From assembly GCF_001184025.1 (NCBI RefSeq), contig NZ_BBYG01000013.1:434001-498000 (forward strand): a stretch of DNA of 64,000 bases, given 5' to 3'. The stretch comes from Streptomyces maremycinicus (GTDB lineage Bacteria > Actinomycetota > Actinomycetes > Streptomycetales > Streptomycetaceae). Positions 23,725 through 33,731 of the stretch are shown one piece after another. The notes beneath the pieces were generated by a model, which was not told the origin of the DNA, did no database searches, and saw only the letters and a program-made list of their open reading frames with translations. A program made the position numbers and the translations under genes. Position 1 is the stretch's first letter. Every line of letters starts with the position of its first letter.

Positions 23725-24696
23725 GTGCACGCCATCCGTCTTCACGCCTTCGGTCCCGCCGAGAACCTGCGCTACGAGGAGGTCGCCGACCCGGTGCCCG
23801 GCCCCGGCCAGATCCGGGTCGCCGTCGAGGCCGCGGGCGTCCACCTGCTGGACACCGCCCTGCGCGAGGGCTTCCAGGGCCCCGCCCCCGCACCGACGGC
23901 CCTGCCCACCGTCCCCGGCCGGGAGATCGCCGGCGTCGTCGAGGCGCTCGGCGAGGGCACCCCCGCCGGCTGGCTCGGCAGGCGCGTCGTCGCCCACCTC
24001 GGCTTCGCGCCCGGCGGATACGCCGAACGCGCCGTCACCGACGCGGACCGTGCGCACGAGATCCCGCCGAACCTGGACCCCGCCCAGGCCGTCGCCATGA
24101 TCGGCACGGGTCGTACGGCACTCGGGATCCTCCAGTTCGCCGAGCTCGGGCCCGCGTCCGTCGCCGTGGTCCCCGCGGCCGCGGGCGGCATCGGCACGCT
24201 CCTCGTGCAGTACGCCAGGAACGCGGGCGCGACCGTCGTCGGGCTGGCCGGCGGCCCGGAGAAGGTGGCCCGGGTCGCGGCGAACGGCGCCGATCTCGCC
24301 GTCGACTACACGGACACCGCCTGGCCCGCCAGGGTCCGCGCGCACCTGGACGGCCGGGCCGCCGACGTCGTCTTCGACGGGGTGGGCGGGGACGTCGCCC
24401 GTGCGGCCGTCGCCCTGCTCGGCCCCACGGGCACCCACCTCGTCTTCGGCTGGTCCGCCGAAGGCGTCCGCGACGGGGAGGGCTACTTCGTCGAGGGCGT
24501 CTCCCGGTCCGTCCTGGGACCCGTGATGATCGAGAAGGCGGGCGGTCTGCGGGCCCTGGAGCTGCGCGCCCTCGCCGAGGCGGCCGCCGGCCGGCTGGTC
24601 CCGGCGGTACAGACCTTCCCGCTCGCCGAGGCCGCCGCCGCGCACCGGGCGCTGGAGACCCGCGGAACGACGGGAAAGGTCGTCCTGGTGCCCTGA
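23725..24696 (+). CDS. Zinc-free medium-chain dehydrogenase (quinone oxidoreductase-like)
   Basis: 323-residue NADP-dependent MDR enzyme. The N-terminal GroES-like domain lacks the structural zinc cysteines of alcohol dehydrogenases. The Rossmann part holds the dinucleotide motif AAAGGIGTLLVQYA (about 151-164) and the family pattern VDYTDTAW, DVVFDGVGG. The GTG at 23725 has GGGGGA upstream; the longer frame runs through the heptanucleotide repeats and is not credible. Such enzymes reduce quinones or enones; the true substrate is unknown. Confidence 0.88.
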   Translation: MHAIRLHAFGPAENLRYEEVADPVPGPGQIRVAVEAAGVHLLDTALREGFQGPAPAPTALPTVPGREIAGVVEALGEGTPAGWLGRRVVAHLGFAPGGYAERAVTDADRAHEIPPNLDPAQAVAMIGTGRTALGILQFAELGPASVAVVPAAAGGIGTLLVQYARNAGATVVGLAGGPEKVARVAANGADLAVDYTDTAWPARVRAHLDGRAADVVFDGVGGDVARAAVALLGPTGTHLVFGWSAEGVRDGEGYFVEGVSRSVLGPVMIEKAGGLRALELRALAEAAAGRLVPAVQTFPLAEAAAAHRALETRGTTGKVVLVP

Positions 24697-24826
24697 CCGG
24701 CCTTGACGGCCCGTCCGATCGGCAGACCGGTCGCCCGGTCGCCCGGACGGCCGGAGTCGATCCATCGGCCGAACGGCCGAACAGTCCAAGGATGCGATAA
24801 GGCCCGATTCATGGTGTTCTGTCGGA

Positions 24827-26329
24827 ATGAGTGTCACCCGGACAGGTGAATCCTCCGCCGACACCGCACCCGATCCCCGCCGCTGGTGGGGCCTGGTGAT
24901 CATCGCCCTCGCCCAGCTCATGGTCGTCCTGGACGCGACGATCGTGAACATCGCGCTGCCCTCCGCACAGCAGGACCTGGGCATCTCCGACGGCGACCGT
25001 CAGTGGGTGATCACCGCCTACACGCTGGCCTTCGGCGGCCTGCTGCTGCTCGGCGGCCGTATCGCCGACCTGGTGGGCCGCAAACGCACCTTCGTCATCG
25101 GACTGATCGGCTTCGCCATCGCCTCCGCGCTCGGCGGGGCGGCCACCGGCTCGGGCATGCTGTTCGGCGCCCGCGCCCTCCAGGGCGTCTTCGCGGCCCT
25201 GCTCGCCCCTTCCGCCCTCAGCCTCCTGACCACGACGTTCACCGACCCCAAGGAACGCGGCAAGGCCTTCGGCATCTACGGCGCGCTCGCCGGCAGCGGC
25301 GCCGCGATCGGCTTCATCGTCGGCGGCCTGCTGACCGAGTACCTCGACTGGCGCTGGTGCCTGTACGTCAACGTGCCCATCGCCGTCATCGCCGTGTTCG
25401 GCGGTCTCGTGCTGCTCCACGACCGACCCGGCCACGCGGACGTCCGGCTCGACGTGCCCGGCGCGGTGCTGGGCTGCGGCGGCCTGGTCGCGATCGTCTA
25501 CGGCTTCAGCGAGGCCGAGCCGCGCGGCTGGACCGACCCCCTGGTGCTGGGGCTCTTCGCGGGCGGGATCGTGCTGCTCACGGCCTTCGTGTGGTGGCAG
25601 ACGAAGGCGCGGGTGCCGCTGCTGCCCCTGCACATCATCAGGAACCGCAACCGCGCGGGCTGCTTCCTGACCATGGGCCTGGCCATCATCGGGATGTTCG
25701 GCCTGTTCCTGTTCATGACCTACTACCTCCAGGTCATCCTCGGCTACTCCCCCGTGAGGACGGGCCTCGCCTTCCTCCCCCTCACCCTGGCGATCATCAT
25801 CGGCTCCACCCAGATCTCGGCCCGGCTGATGAACCGCGTCGCGCCGCGCATGCTGATGGTCCCCGGCATGCTCCTCGCCGCGGGCGGCATGGTGATCCTC
25901 ACCCAGATGACCGTGCACTCCTCCTACACCAGCGAGATCCTGCCAGCGCTGCTGCTGATGGGCCTCGGCATGGGCCTGACCTTCATGCCGGTCTTCGCCA
26001 CGGCCACGGCCGGCGTCGCTCCGCAGGACGCGGGCGTCACCTCCGCCACCGTCAACACCTCCCAGCAGGTGGGCGGCTCCATCGGTACCGCGCTGCTCAA
26101 CACGATCGCCACCACCAGCAGCACCGCCTACCTCTCGGCCCATCTGGCCGGCGGCCCCGCGCGCCGGGCGCGGATCGCGGCCGAGGGCACGGTGCACGGC
26201 TACACGGTGGCCATCTGGTGGGCCGCCGGGATCATGCTGCTGGCCGGCCTGGTGGCGGGCCTGATGGTCACCACCGGCCCCCCGAGACACGCCCCGGCGG
26301 AATCAGTCGTACCGGAGTCGGTGGGCTGA
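24827..26329 (+). CDS. MFS drug exporter, DHA2 family (14 TMS)
   Basis: 500-residue proton-driven efflux pump. Motif D1 is LDATIVNIALP in helix 1 (about 30-40) and motif A is GGRIADLVGRKRTF between helices 2 and 3. Motif C follows in helix 5 as GALAGSGAAIGFIVGG. Length and hydrophobic pattern agree with 14 helices. The cargo is unknown; the class exports cationic dyes and antibiotics. No TetR or MarR gene adjoins, so its control is not evident. Confidence 0.92.
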   Translation: MSVTRTGESSADTAPDPRRWWGLVIIALAQLMVVLDATIVNIALPSAQQDLGISDGDRQWVITAYTLAFGGLLLLGGRIADLVGRKRTFVIGLIGFAIASALGGAATGSGMLFGARALQGVFAALLAPSALSLLTTTFTDPKERGKAFGIYGALAGSGAAIGFIVGGLLTEYLDWRWCLYVNVPIAVIAVFGGLVLLHDRPGHADVRLDVPGAVLGCGGLVAIVYGFSEAEPRGWTDPLVLGLFAGGIVLLTAFVWWQTKARVPLLPLHIIRNRNRAGCFLTMGLAIIGMFGLFLFMTYYLQVILGYSPVRTGLAFLPLTLAIIIGSTQISARLMNRVAPRMLMVPGMLLAAGGMVILTQMTVHSSYTSEILPALLLMGLGMGLTFMPVFATATAGVAPQDAGVTSATVNTSQQVGGSIGTALLNTIATTSSTAYLSAHLAGGPARRARIAAEGTVHGYTVAIWWAAGIMLLAGLVAGLMVTTGPPRHAPAESVVPESVG

Positions 26330-26420
26330 CCGCCCGCCCCTCCCGACCGCCCCCGCCCCCGCGCACCCGGGCCCCGCACGGCGCCCGCCCCCGCCCGCTT
26401 CGACGGCGTCTCGCGACCCA

Positions 26421-26494
26421 CGTCAGTGGCGTCCCACGACGCGCGTCAGTAGCGTCCCGCGACCCGCGACCCGCGTCAGTGGCGTCCCGCCACC
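26421..26494. repeat. Three copies of a CGTCAGTGGCGTCCC repeat
   Basis: Copies start at 26421, 26444 and 26474 (CGTCAGTGGCGTCCC and a variant), separated by GCGACC-type filler. The third copy contains the stop codon (TCA at 26476-26478) of the oxidoreductase gene. Confidence 0.75.
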
Positions 26495-27894
26495 CGGTCC
26501 GCGACACGGGCCAGTCGGGAGGATCCCGCCGCGTGGTGCTCCGTCTCCCGGCGGTCCGCCGCCCGGTAGGTCGCGTACATGCCCCGCACCCCCAGCCACC
26601 GCAGCGGCTCCGGCTCCCACCTGCGCACCTTGTGGCCGACCCAGGGCAGGTCGGTGAGGTCGGTGCGGCCGTCCTCCCCGGAGTCGAGCCGCACCAGGTC
26701 CCGCAGGGTCCGCGCGGCCAGGTTCGCGGTGGCGACGCCGGAGCCGACGTAACCGCCCGCCCAGCCGATGCCGGTGTCCCGGTCCAGCGTCACCGTCGCG
26801 CACCAGTCGCGCGGCACGCCCAGCACCCCGGACCAGGCGTGCGCGACCCGCACCCCGGCCAGCGCCGGGAAGAAGCCGACCAGGATCTCGCGCAGCGCCG
26901 CGGCGGTCTCGAGCCGGGTGCGTCCGTCGTTGTCGGTCCGCGAGCCGAAGCGGTAGGGCACTCCGCGCCCGCCGAGCGCGATCCGGCCGTCCGCCGTGCG
27001 CTGGGCGTACATATAGGCGTGCGCCATGTCGCCCAGGGCTTCCCGGCCCTCCCAGCCCACGGCCGCCCACTGCTCCTCGGTCAGCGGCTCGGTGGCGATC
27101 ATCGACGAGTTCATGGGCAGCCAGGTCCGCCGCTCGCCCTTCAGCGCGGCCGTGAACCCCTCCGTGCAGCGCAGCACGTACGGCGCCCGAACGGTCCCGT
27201 ACGGCGTCACCGCCCGGCCCGGCAGGATCTCCGTCACCGGCGTCGACTCGTGGATCTCGACCCCCAGCGCCGCCACGGCCGCCGCGATCCCCTTGACCAG
27301 CTTCACCGGGTGCACCCGCGCCCCGTGCGGGGTCCAGCTCGACCCCACGGCACCCGCCACCCGCACCCGCTCGGCCGTCTCCCGGGCGCCGTACAGCTCA
27401 CGGTCCCGCTCCCCGTACGACAGCTCGTGCGCGTGGAAGTCCCGCAGCCGCGCCAGTTGCGCGGGGGTACGGGCCACCTCCAGCACCCCGCCCTGGTGGA
27501 CACCGGCGTCGAAGCCCTCCTCCGCCACCACCCGGACGACCTCGCCGACGGTGTCGTTCATCGCCCGCTGGAGCCGGACGGCGGCGTCATGGCCGTGCAG
27601 CTTCGCGTACCGGTCCCGGCCCGCGACGCCGTTGTACAGCCAGCCGCCGTTGCGCCCCGAGGCGCCGTATCCGCAGAACCGCTGCTCCAGGACGGTGACC
27701 CGCAGCGAGGGGGCCGCCTTCTTCAGGTAGTACGCCGTCCACAGTCCCGTGTACCCGCCGCCGACGATCACGACATCGGCCGAGGTGTCCCCGGCGAGTG
27801 GCTCCCGCACCTGCGGCAGGCCCTCGTCCGCGTACCAGAAGGAAATGCCGCCGTTGACGAGACCGTTCACGACACCGCTTGCCGAGCTGCTCAT
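26476..27894 (-). CDS. FAD-dependent oxidoreductase of the DAO family
   Basis: 472-residue flavoprotein of the glycine/D-amino-acid oxidase fold. The dinucleotide loop VVIVGGGYTGLWTAYYL is at about residues 41-57, followed by YGASGRNGGW, typical of gamma-glutamylputrescine oxidase-like enzymes. Near the C-terminus GYVGSGVATANLAARTLRDL contacts the flavin. A role in polyamine or amine catabolism is suggested by family resemblance only. The C-terminal ARVADRVAGRH is encoded by a local repeat, so the original end may have differed. Confidence 0.88.
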   Translation of the reverse strand: MSSSASGVVNGLVNGGISFWYADEGLPQVREPLAGDTSADVVIVGGGYTGLWTAYYLKKAAPSLRVTVLEQRFCGYGASGRNGGWLYNGVAGRDRYAKLHGHDAAVRLQRAMNDTVGEVVRVVAEEGFDAGVHQGGVLEVARTPAQLARLRDFHAHELSYGERDRELYGARETAERVRVAGAVGSSWTPHGARVHPVKLVKGIAAAVAALGVEIHESTPVTEILPGRAVTPYGTVRAPYVLRCTEGFTAALKGERRTWLPMNSSMIATEPLTEEQWAAVGWEGREALGDMAHAYMYAQRTADGRIALGGRGVPYRFGSRTDNDGRTRLETAAALREILVGFFPALAGVRVAHAWSGVLGVPRDWCATVTLDRDTGIGWAGGYVGSGVATANLAARTLRDLVRLDSGEDGRTDLTDLPWVGHKVRRWEPEPLRWLGVRGMYATYRAADRRETEHHAAGSSRLARVADRVAGRH

Positions 27895-27903
27895 GGCCGG
27901 ACG

Positions 27904-28569
27904 TTAACCCGGCGGCACGGGCGCTGTCTCCTTCGGATTCCGTTGTCTTTCACCCCCTCTGACCAGCGGACGACAGGCCAGTCCGACGAGGACGGAGACG
28001 AAGTGGCCGAAGTCCGTGAACGTCGGTCCGGCGGTCAGCGGGAAGCCGTAGAAGACGAGCACGGCCGCGAGATACCCGTACCGCCAGGGCGGGCGGATCC
28101 GGTAGCCGAGCACCGCCACCACGCCCGACAGCGCGTAACTCACCCCGACGTCGAGGGTGTTGACCGCGGACTGCGGGGCGAGCCCGTCCCTGATCGCCTG
28201 CGCCAGCGCGCCCTGGCTGATCAGGGTCGCCAGCACATGTGCGGCCACGCACACCGCCAGCCACCGCGCGGTCCCCAGCCACCGTTCGGCCGGGGCGTGG
28301 AAGACGGAGTACAGCACCACGTACGGCAGCCAGTGCCCGCCGTCGATCCACATGGCGCTCGCCACCAGCACCCGCACCGGGTGCCGGGACAGCTCGTGGA
28401 TGTTGGTGGACCGCTGCCGCAGGAACTCCTGCTCGAACTCCGGCGACATGTGGTGCAGCGCCACGGTCGTGACGAACAGGACCCCCAGCCACACATAGGT
28501 GCCGGGCGCGCTGCGGACGTACGCCCACACCGCCCGCGGGACGCCGGAAAGCCCGCTGAGCCATCTCAC
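27904..28569 (-). CDS. Rhomboid-like membrane protein
   Basis: 221-residue membrane protein with about six hydrophobic helices. A GVS motif (DVGVSYALSG, about residue 135) and a His in the last helices (DFGHFVSVLVG) correspond to the rhomboid serine-histidine dyad, but the Gly after Ser is replaced by Tyr, so activity is uncertain. The actinobacterial rhomboid-like family is the best match. No ATG is available: the GTG at 28569 is chosen because the ATG at 28647 would start inside tRNA-Thr. Translation from GTG gives VRWLSGLSGVPRAV. Confidence 0.75.
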   Translation of the reverse strand: MRWLSGLSGVPRAVWAYVRSAPGTYVWLGVLFVTTVALHHMSPEFEQEFLRQRSTNIHELSRHPVRVLVASAMWIDGGHWLPYVVLYSVFHAPAERWLGTARWLAVCVAAHVLATLISQGALAQAIRDGLAPQSAVNTLDVGVSYALSGVVAVLGYRIRPPWRYGYLAAVLVFYGFPLTAGPTFTDFGHFVSVLVGLACRPLVRGGERQRNPKETAPVPPG

Positions 28570-28646
28570 CCGGCCCAGTATCGGCGAAAGGCCGGCCGGG
28601 GGCAGCGGAAAGCCCAGGCCGCACCGAAGCTGACCTGGGCTTTCCA

Positions 28647-28723
28647 TGGAGCCCCCTGTCGGATTCGAACCGACGACCTGCTCATTACAAGTGAGCTGCT
28701 CTGGCCGGCTGAGCTAAGGAGGC
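28647..28723 (-). tRNA. tRNA-Thr (anticodon TGT)
   Basis: The 77-nt cloverleaf includes an encoded CCA: acceptor GCCTCCT paired with AGGGGGC (one G-T), D arm TAGCTCAGCCGGCCAGAGC, anticodon loop CTTGTAA (TGT at 28689-28687), T loop TTCGAAT with stem GTCGG/CCGAC. Confidence 0.97.
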
Positions 28724-28919
28724 ACCGCGCGCCACCGCGCGCACGCGAGGGCGGGACCACTGTACACAGCCCGGCTTTCCCCGGGCCACGGACTTCGGCG
28801 GTCCGGGGCTCCGACCAGCGGGCCACGCCGTGCCCCTCGAGAGTTTCCGCGAAGTTCACATGCCTGCGGGTACTGACAGACCGGGAAACGCCAGGTACCG
28901 TCCTGACCCAGTTCGCTCA

Positions 28920-28935
28920 TGTGGACTACACCAAC
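28920..28935. promoter_or_regulatory. dre-like (DasR) box upstream of msiK
   Basis: TGTGGACTACACCAAC keeps 10 of the 12 core positions of TGGTCTAGACCA. It lies 59 bases before the msiK ATG, a position suited to repression. Confidence 0.5.
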
Positions 28936-28993
28936 CACCTTCCTACAACGGATCGTCCGGCACGTTCCTGCCGGTAGAAGGGGGCCTCTCACC

Positions 28994-30082
<1,089 letters not shown>

Positions 30083-30180
30083 CCCGGCCCGGGCCGACCC
30101 CGAGCAGGTCCGGCCCGGTCAGAACCCGGCCTGGATCCGGTCCGGATCCGGTTTGGATCCCGGTGATTCACCCGATGTGA

Positions 30181-30218
30181 CGAGAAGGGCCCCGCAGCCT
30201 GCTGCGGGGCCCTTCTCG
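30181..30218 (+). terminator. Terminator of msiK
   Basis: A perfect 17-bp stem (30181-30197 with 30202-30218) with a CCTG loop, 99 bases past the msiK stop. Confidence 0.9.
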
Positions 30219-30355
30219 CTGTCCGGGGAATCCCCGGCACAGCGGACATTTCACTCGCGGTCCGTCAACCCCTTACCCAAAAGGGAGCACCGCTTCATCC
30301 CCCGTCCGGGTGACTAAATGTCGCCAAATAACTACTGCACGCTACCCTCTCACGC

Positions 30356-30826
30356 GTGAAGCACTCCGCGAACCACTCCACCACCCAGCGCACGCGCCGC
30401 GGCCAGGGCGGCCCAGCCCGCCGGATCGGCCGCTCGCTCGCCCTCGTCCTGCCCGTCGTCATGGTGCTCTCCGGGACCCTCGCGGTCACCCGGGTCAACT
30501 GGTCGGGGAACCCCTCGGATTCGGTGCTCACCGCCTCCGACGTCTCCGCCGCGCAGCAGTCCTCGCACCAGGCCGCCAAGGCCCCGCAGGACGTGCTGCG
30601 CGACCAGTTGCTGACCGAGCTCCAGGAGAAGGATCCAGGCGTCGCCCTGACCCATCTCCAGGCGGCCGTGAACGGCAAGCCGTCGCTGGCGAGGCACTGC
30701 TCCTCCATCGCCCGTGCCCTGGGCCGCGCCGCCGTCCGCGCGTACGGCCCCTCGCGCGCCCAGTCGTACTCCCGCCCGGTGTGCGACACGGCCTTCGCCT
30801 CGGGCGTGCTGGCGGCCCGGGGCTGA
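30356..30826 (+). CDS. Hypothetical membrane-anchored or secreted protein
   Basis: 156-residue protein I do not recognise. It has a basic N-terminus (about 1-27), one hydrophobic segment (SLALVLPVVMVLSGTLAV, about 27-44), then a hydrophilic extracytoplasmic part of about 110 residues. The latter holds only two cysteines (in ARHCSS and RPVCDTAF), a likely disulfide pair, and a helical LRDQLLTELQEKDPG. The GTG at 30356 has a TACCCT box 9-14 bases upstream, so it may be leaderless. No other start gives the hydrophobic segment a signal-like position. Confidence 0.75.
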   Translation: MKHSANHSTTQRTRRGQGGPARRIGRSLALVLPVVMVLSGTLAVTRVNWSGNPSDSVLTASDVSAAQQSSHQAAKAPQDVLRDQLLTELQEKDPGVALTHLQAAVNGKPSLARHCSSIARALGRAAVRAYGPSRAQSYSRPVCDTAFASGVLAARG

Positions 30827-30923
30827 GCCACCGGGCCCCCGGGCCGTAGCGACCGGGGCGTGCGGTTCCCCTCCCGCCGGGGGAGCCGCACGCCCCGGAA
30901 CAGGCGGCACGTACAGTGCGGGC

Positions 30924-31664
30924 ATGACCGATCCGCACGCCGCGTCCCGCCCCACGCAAGCCGTCATCCTGGCCGGTGGCCAGGGGTCCCGGCTGCGTCC
31001 GTACACCGACGACCGGCCCAAGCCGATGGTCGAGATCCCCGGCACGGGGACGCCGATCATCGGCCATCAGCTCGGCTGGCTCGCCGAGGAGGGCGTCACC
31101 GACGTCGTCGTGTCCTGCGGCCACCTCGCCGAGGTCCTCCAGGACTGGCTGAAGTCGGCCGACCTGCCCGTCAAGGTCACCACCGTCGTGGAGAGCGAAC
31201 CCCTGGGCCGCGGCGGCGGTCTGAAGTACGCGGCCGCCCACCTGCCCCACCCCGACCGCCCCTGGTACGCCACCAACGGCGACATCTGGACCCGCTTCTC
31301 GCTGCGCGAGATGGCCGACTTCCACACCGAGCGCGACGCCATAGCGACACTGGCGCTGGCCCGTCCGCGCATTCCGTGGGGTGCGGTGCAGACGGACGGG
31401 TTCGGTCACATCACGGACTTCATCGAGGCGCCGCCCACCACGTACGAGATCAACGCGGGCGTCTACGTCTTCTCCCCCGCCTTCGCCGGGCTGCTCCCCG
31501 AGCGGGGAGACCACGAGCGGACGACGTTCCCGCACCTCGCCCGCGAGCTGCGGCTGGCCGGGTTCCCGCTCCCGCAGGGGGCGTACTGGCGGGCCATCGA
31601 CACCGCGAAGGACCTCACGGAGGCGGCGAAGGAGCTGGCCGCGCTGAGTCGCTCCGCGGGTTGA
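30924..31664 (+). CDS. Sugar-phosphate nucleotidyltransferase
   Basis: 246-residue NTP-transferase of the mannose-1-phosphate guanylyltransferase/glucose-1-phosphate nucleotidyltransferase class. The nucleotide loop is LAGGQGSRLRPYTDDRPKPM (about 13-32), the metal Asp is in YATNGDIW (about 120), and EINAGVYVFSP lies near the end. There is no left-handed beta-helix, so it is a single-domain RfbA/RmlA-like or HddC-like form. The product (GDP- or dTDP-sugar) is not decided by sequence. A TACAGT box ends 7 bases before the ATG. Confidence 0.88.
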   Translation: MTDPHAASRPTQAVILAGGQGSRLRPYTDDRPKPMVEIPGTGTPIIGHQLGWLAEEGVTDVVVSCGHLAEVLQDWLKSADLPVKVTTVVESEPLGRGGGLKYAAAHLPHPDRPWYATNGDIWTRFSLREMADFHTERDAIATLALARPRIPWGAVQTDGFGHITDFIEAPPTTYEINAGVYVFSPAFAGLLPERGDHERTTFPHLARELRLAGFPLPQGAYWRAIDTAKDLTEAAKELAALSRSAG

Positions 31665-31677
31665 GCGGAGGGGTTCG

Positions 31678-31835
31678 TCGTCGGCCACCCGCCCGGCGGG
31701 GGCCGAGCGCGCCGTTCCCCGCGCCCCTGAACCACCGGCCGTGCCGCACAGGGACCGTCCTCGGCCACCCGCCCGGTGAGGGCTGATCGCGCCGTTCCCC
31801 GCGCCCCCTTCGACCACCGCTCCTGAATTGTTGGC
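31678..31835. repeat. Two 80-bp tandem copies of a dispersed Streptomyces repeat
   Basis: The block TCGGCCACCCGCCCGG...CGCGCCGTTCCCCGCGCCCC, ending in a GACCACCG-like tail, occurs twice (from about 31678 and 31758) in the gap between convergent genes. GCGCCGTTCCCCGCGCCCC is the reverse form of the common GGGGCGCGGGGAACTGCGC element. Confidence 0.7.
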
Positions 31836-31914
31836 GGTGCCGCACGGCCTTGAACCACCGAGGGTGCCGGGTGTTGGGTGGCGCGGGGCATCCTCGGTGG
31901 TTCTTGTACTGGCT

Positions 31915-33585
31915 CTATCCGAGCAGGCCGCCTACCAGGCCCGGCTGGCCGGAGGACGAGGAGCCGCCGTCCGAGCCGCCACCGCCGCCGCTCGTCGAGC
32001 CGCCGGAGGTGGCCGAACCCCCGGAGGAGGGGCCCGAGCTGGTGGCGGGGGCCTGCTCCACCGGAGTGGACTGCTCCGGCGGGGCCTCGCCCGCGGTGCC
32101 CTGCGTCTGGCTGGGCGCGCCGGCGTCACCGCTGCCGGTGGTGCCGGAGTCCCGCGCCTCGGAGGGCTCGCTGTCCGTACCCGCCGTCGGGGCCGCCGAC
32201 GTGGCGTCCTGGGTGGGCGAGCTGGACGCGGAGGGCTTGCGGGACGCCTTGTGCGTGCCGGACTTCTCCGGCAGCGGCGAACCCGGCAGCTCGTTGCGCG
32301 GGGGCTCGCCCGGACCGGGGACGACCACCCGGTCGGCGTCGCGGACGGCACCGCCGAGCAGCGAGCCGACCAGCAGGGTGAGTCCGACGGCGATCGCGGT
32401 CACCAGGGCACCGCGGCGCAGCACGTAACGGCGCAGCTCCCACAGGTCGGAGCGCGGGCCGAGCCGGCGCCACGCCCCGGCGGCGAGCCGGCCGTCCACC
32501 GAGTAGACCGGGGCACCGGCGATGATCAGCGGCGACCAGGCGGCCAGGTAGATGATGTCGGGGGTGTCGTAGACCGGGACGGTCTTCCAGCTGACGGTGA
32601 CGATGAGCGCGGCCGAGAGTCCGGCGCCGACGACCGCGGCGACCCGCTGCCAGCAGCCCAGGACCGTGAGGACGCCGACGACGACCTGGAGGAACGCGAT
32701 GACGAGGCCGGAGCCGACGGGGTGGTGCAGGGCGAACTGGCGTAGCGGCTCCGCGACTTCCCACGGGTGCAGGGTGTCGAGCCACTTCACCATGGAGCCG
32801 CGCTTGCCGCCGTCGAAGTAGACGGGGTCGCACAGCTTGCCCATGCCGGCGTAGATGGAGATGAAGCCGAGGAAGACGCGCAGCGGGAGCAGGACCACGC
32901 CGAGGTTCATCCGGCGGCCGGGGTAATAGGCGTGCCGGGCGGGGTCGTCGCCCTGCCGACGGCCGCGCGGAGCCGGCTCGGGGTCGGTGTCGGCGTCCCC
33001 GAAGTCCTCGAACTGGGCGTCGTCGTAGGCGGGTTCGTCGTAGGCGCTGCCGACGCCGCGCATGTTCGGCAGGATCCGCTGCTCGCCGTCGACGGGCGTC
33101 CGCTGGGCGCCGACGATCGGGGTCTCAAGGGTCTGCGCGGCGAGGCCGCCGTCGTAGCCCCGGTCGCCCATGTCGACACGGGGGATGACCTGGGTGGCTC
33201 CGGCGTCGGCACCGGGCGGTTCGCCGTGCCCGACGCTGCCTGCCCGCACGGCCTGGAGCAGCCGGTGGGCCCCGGTGTCGTCCGGGGCGGACTTGCCGCT
33301 CCAGACGACGGCCCGCCGACGGCCACCGGAAGCGGCGCCCGCTCTGCCGGCCGACCCGACGGCGGCCATGCGCGCGGTGTCATCGATGGCGCTCACGTGC
33401 CGGGCGATCCGCGGGGATTGGTTACGCCGCGCCGACGCGCCCAGCTGCACGCGGAAGCTCGCGTGGCTGACGATGATCTGCGCCGGATCGCTCGGCACCT
33501 TCACCATGCTCAGCGCGGGAGCGTCGTCGAATCCCGACGAGCGGTCCCCCGTGGGTGTGCGGGGTGTTCTGGTGTCCACACTCAT
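31915..33585 (-). CDS. DoxX-like membrane protein with disordered flanks
   Basis: 556-residue protein. Residues 1-230 are a hydrophilic N-terminal part. A membrane domain of four or five helices of DoxX type follows (about 235-385: VVLLPLRVFLGFISIYAGMG, LVIAFLQVVVGVLTVLG, VGAGLSAALIVTVSW, IIYLAAWSPLII). One more helix (ALVTAIAVGLTLLVGSLLGG, about 405-425) precedes a Ser/Gly/Thr-rich tail of about 130 residues ending in GLVGGLLG. DoxX domains associate with thiol-redox or quinone electron transfer; here no partner gene is seen. The ATG at 33585 starts an open frame without alternatives of better context. Confidence 0.8.
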   Translation of the reverse strand: MSVDTRTPRTPTGDRSSGFDDAPALSMVKVPSDPAQIIVSHASFRVQLGASARRNQSPRIARHVSAIDDTARMAAVGSAGRAGAASGGRRRAVVWSGKSAPDDTGAHRLLQAVRAGSVGHGEPPGADAGATQVIPRVDMGDRGYDGGLAAQTLETPIVGAQRTPVDGEQRILPNMRGVGSAYDEPAYDDAQFEDFGDADTDPEPAPRGRRQGDDPARHAYYPGRRMNLGVVLLPLRVFLGFISIYAGMGKLCDPVYFDGGKRGSMVKWLDTLHPWEVAEPLRQFALHHPVGSGLVIAFLQVVVGVLTVLGCWQRVAAVVGAGLSAALIVTVSWKTVPVYDTPDIIYLAAWSPLIIAGAPVYSVDGRLAAGAWRRLGPRSDLWELRRYVLRRGALVTAIAVGLTLLVGSLLGGAVRDADRVVVPGPGEPPRNELPGSPLPEKSGTHKASRKPSASSSPTQDATSAAPTAGTDSEPSEARDSGTTGSGDAGAPSQTQGTAGEAPPEQSTPVEQAPATSSGPSSGGSATSGGSTSGGGGGSDGGSSSSGQPGLVGGLLG

Positions 33586-33697
33586 CTAACCGAGTGACGT
33601 GTGTTTAGGACACTGCTTTGACCCGCCGGATCTGTCCGGACTCCGTCAAGGTTGCACTACTCGCCGGGATTAACCCGTTCGGGTGAACTCCCCGCAC

Positions 33698-33725
33698 ACG
33701 GGCGCGGCCACCGGGCCGCGCCCGT
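33698..33725 (-). terminator. Terminator after rlmB
   Basis: A perfect 12-bp stem (33698-33709 with 33714-33725) with an ACCG loop lies 7 bases beyond the rlmB stop. Confidence 0.8.
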
Positions 33726-33731
33726 CGGCAC

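Noticed and set aside
23641..23725. CAACCCG repeats as a CRISPR array
   Set aside because: The units are 7 bp in direct contact with no spacers; no cas genes are present. No CRISPR array was seen anywhere in the window.
24886..28977. Plus-strand frame of 1363 codons across the MFS, oxidoreductase and rhomboid genes
   Set aside because: It crosses a tRNA gene and three well-supported genes; it is an artefact of GC content.
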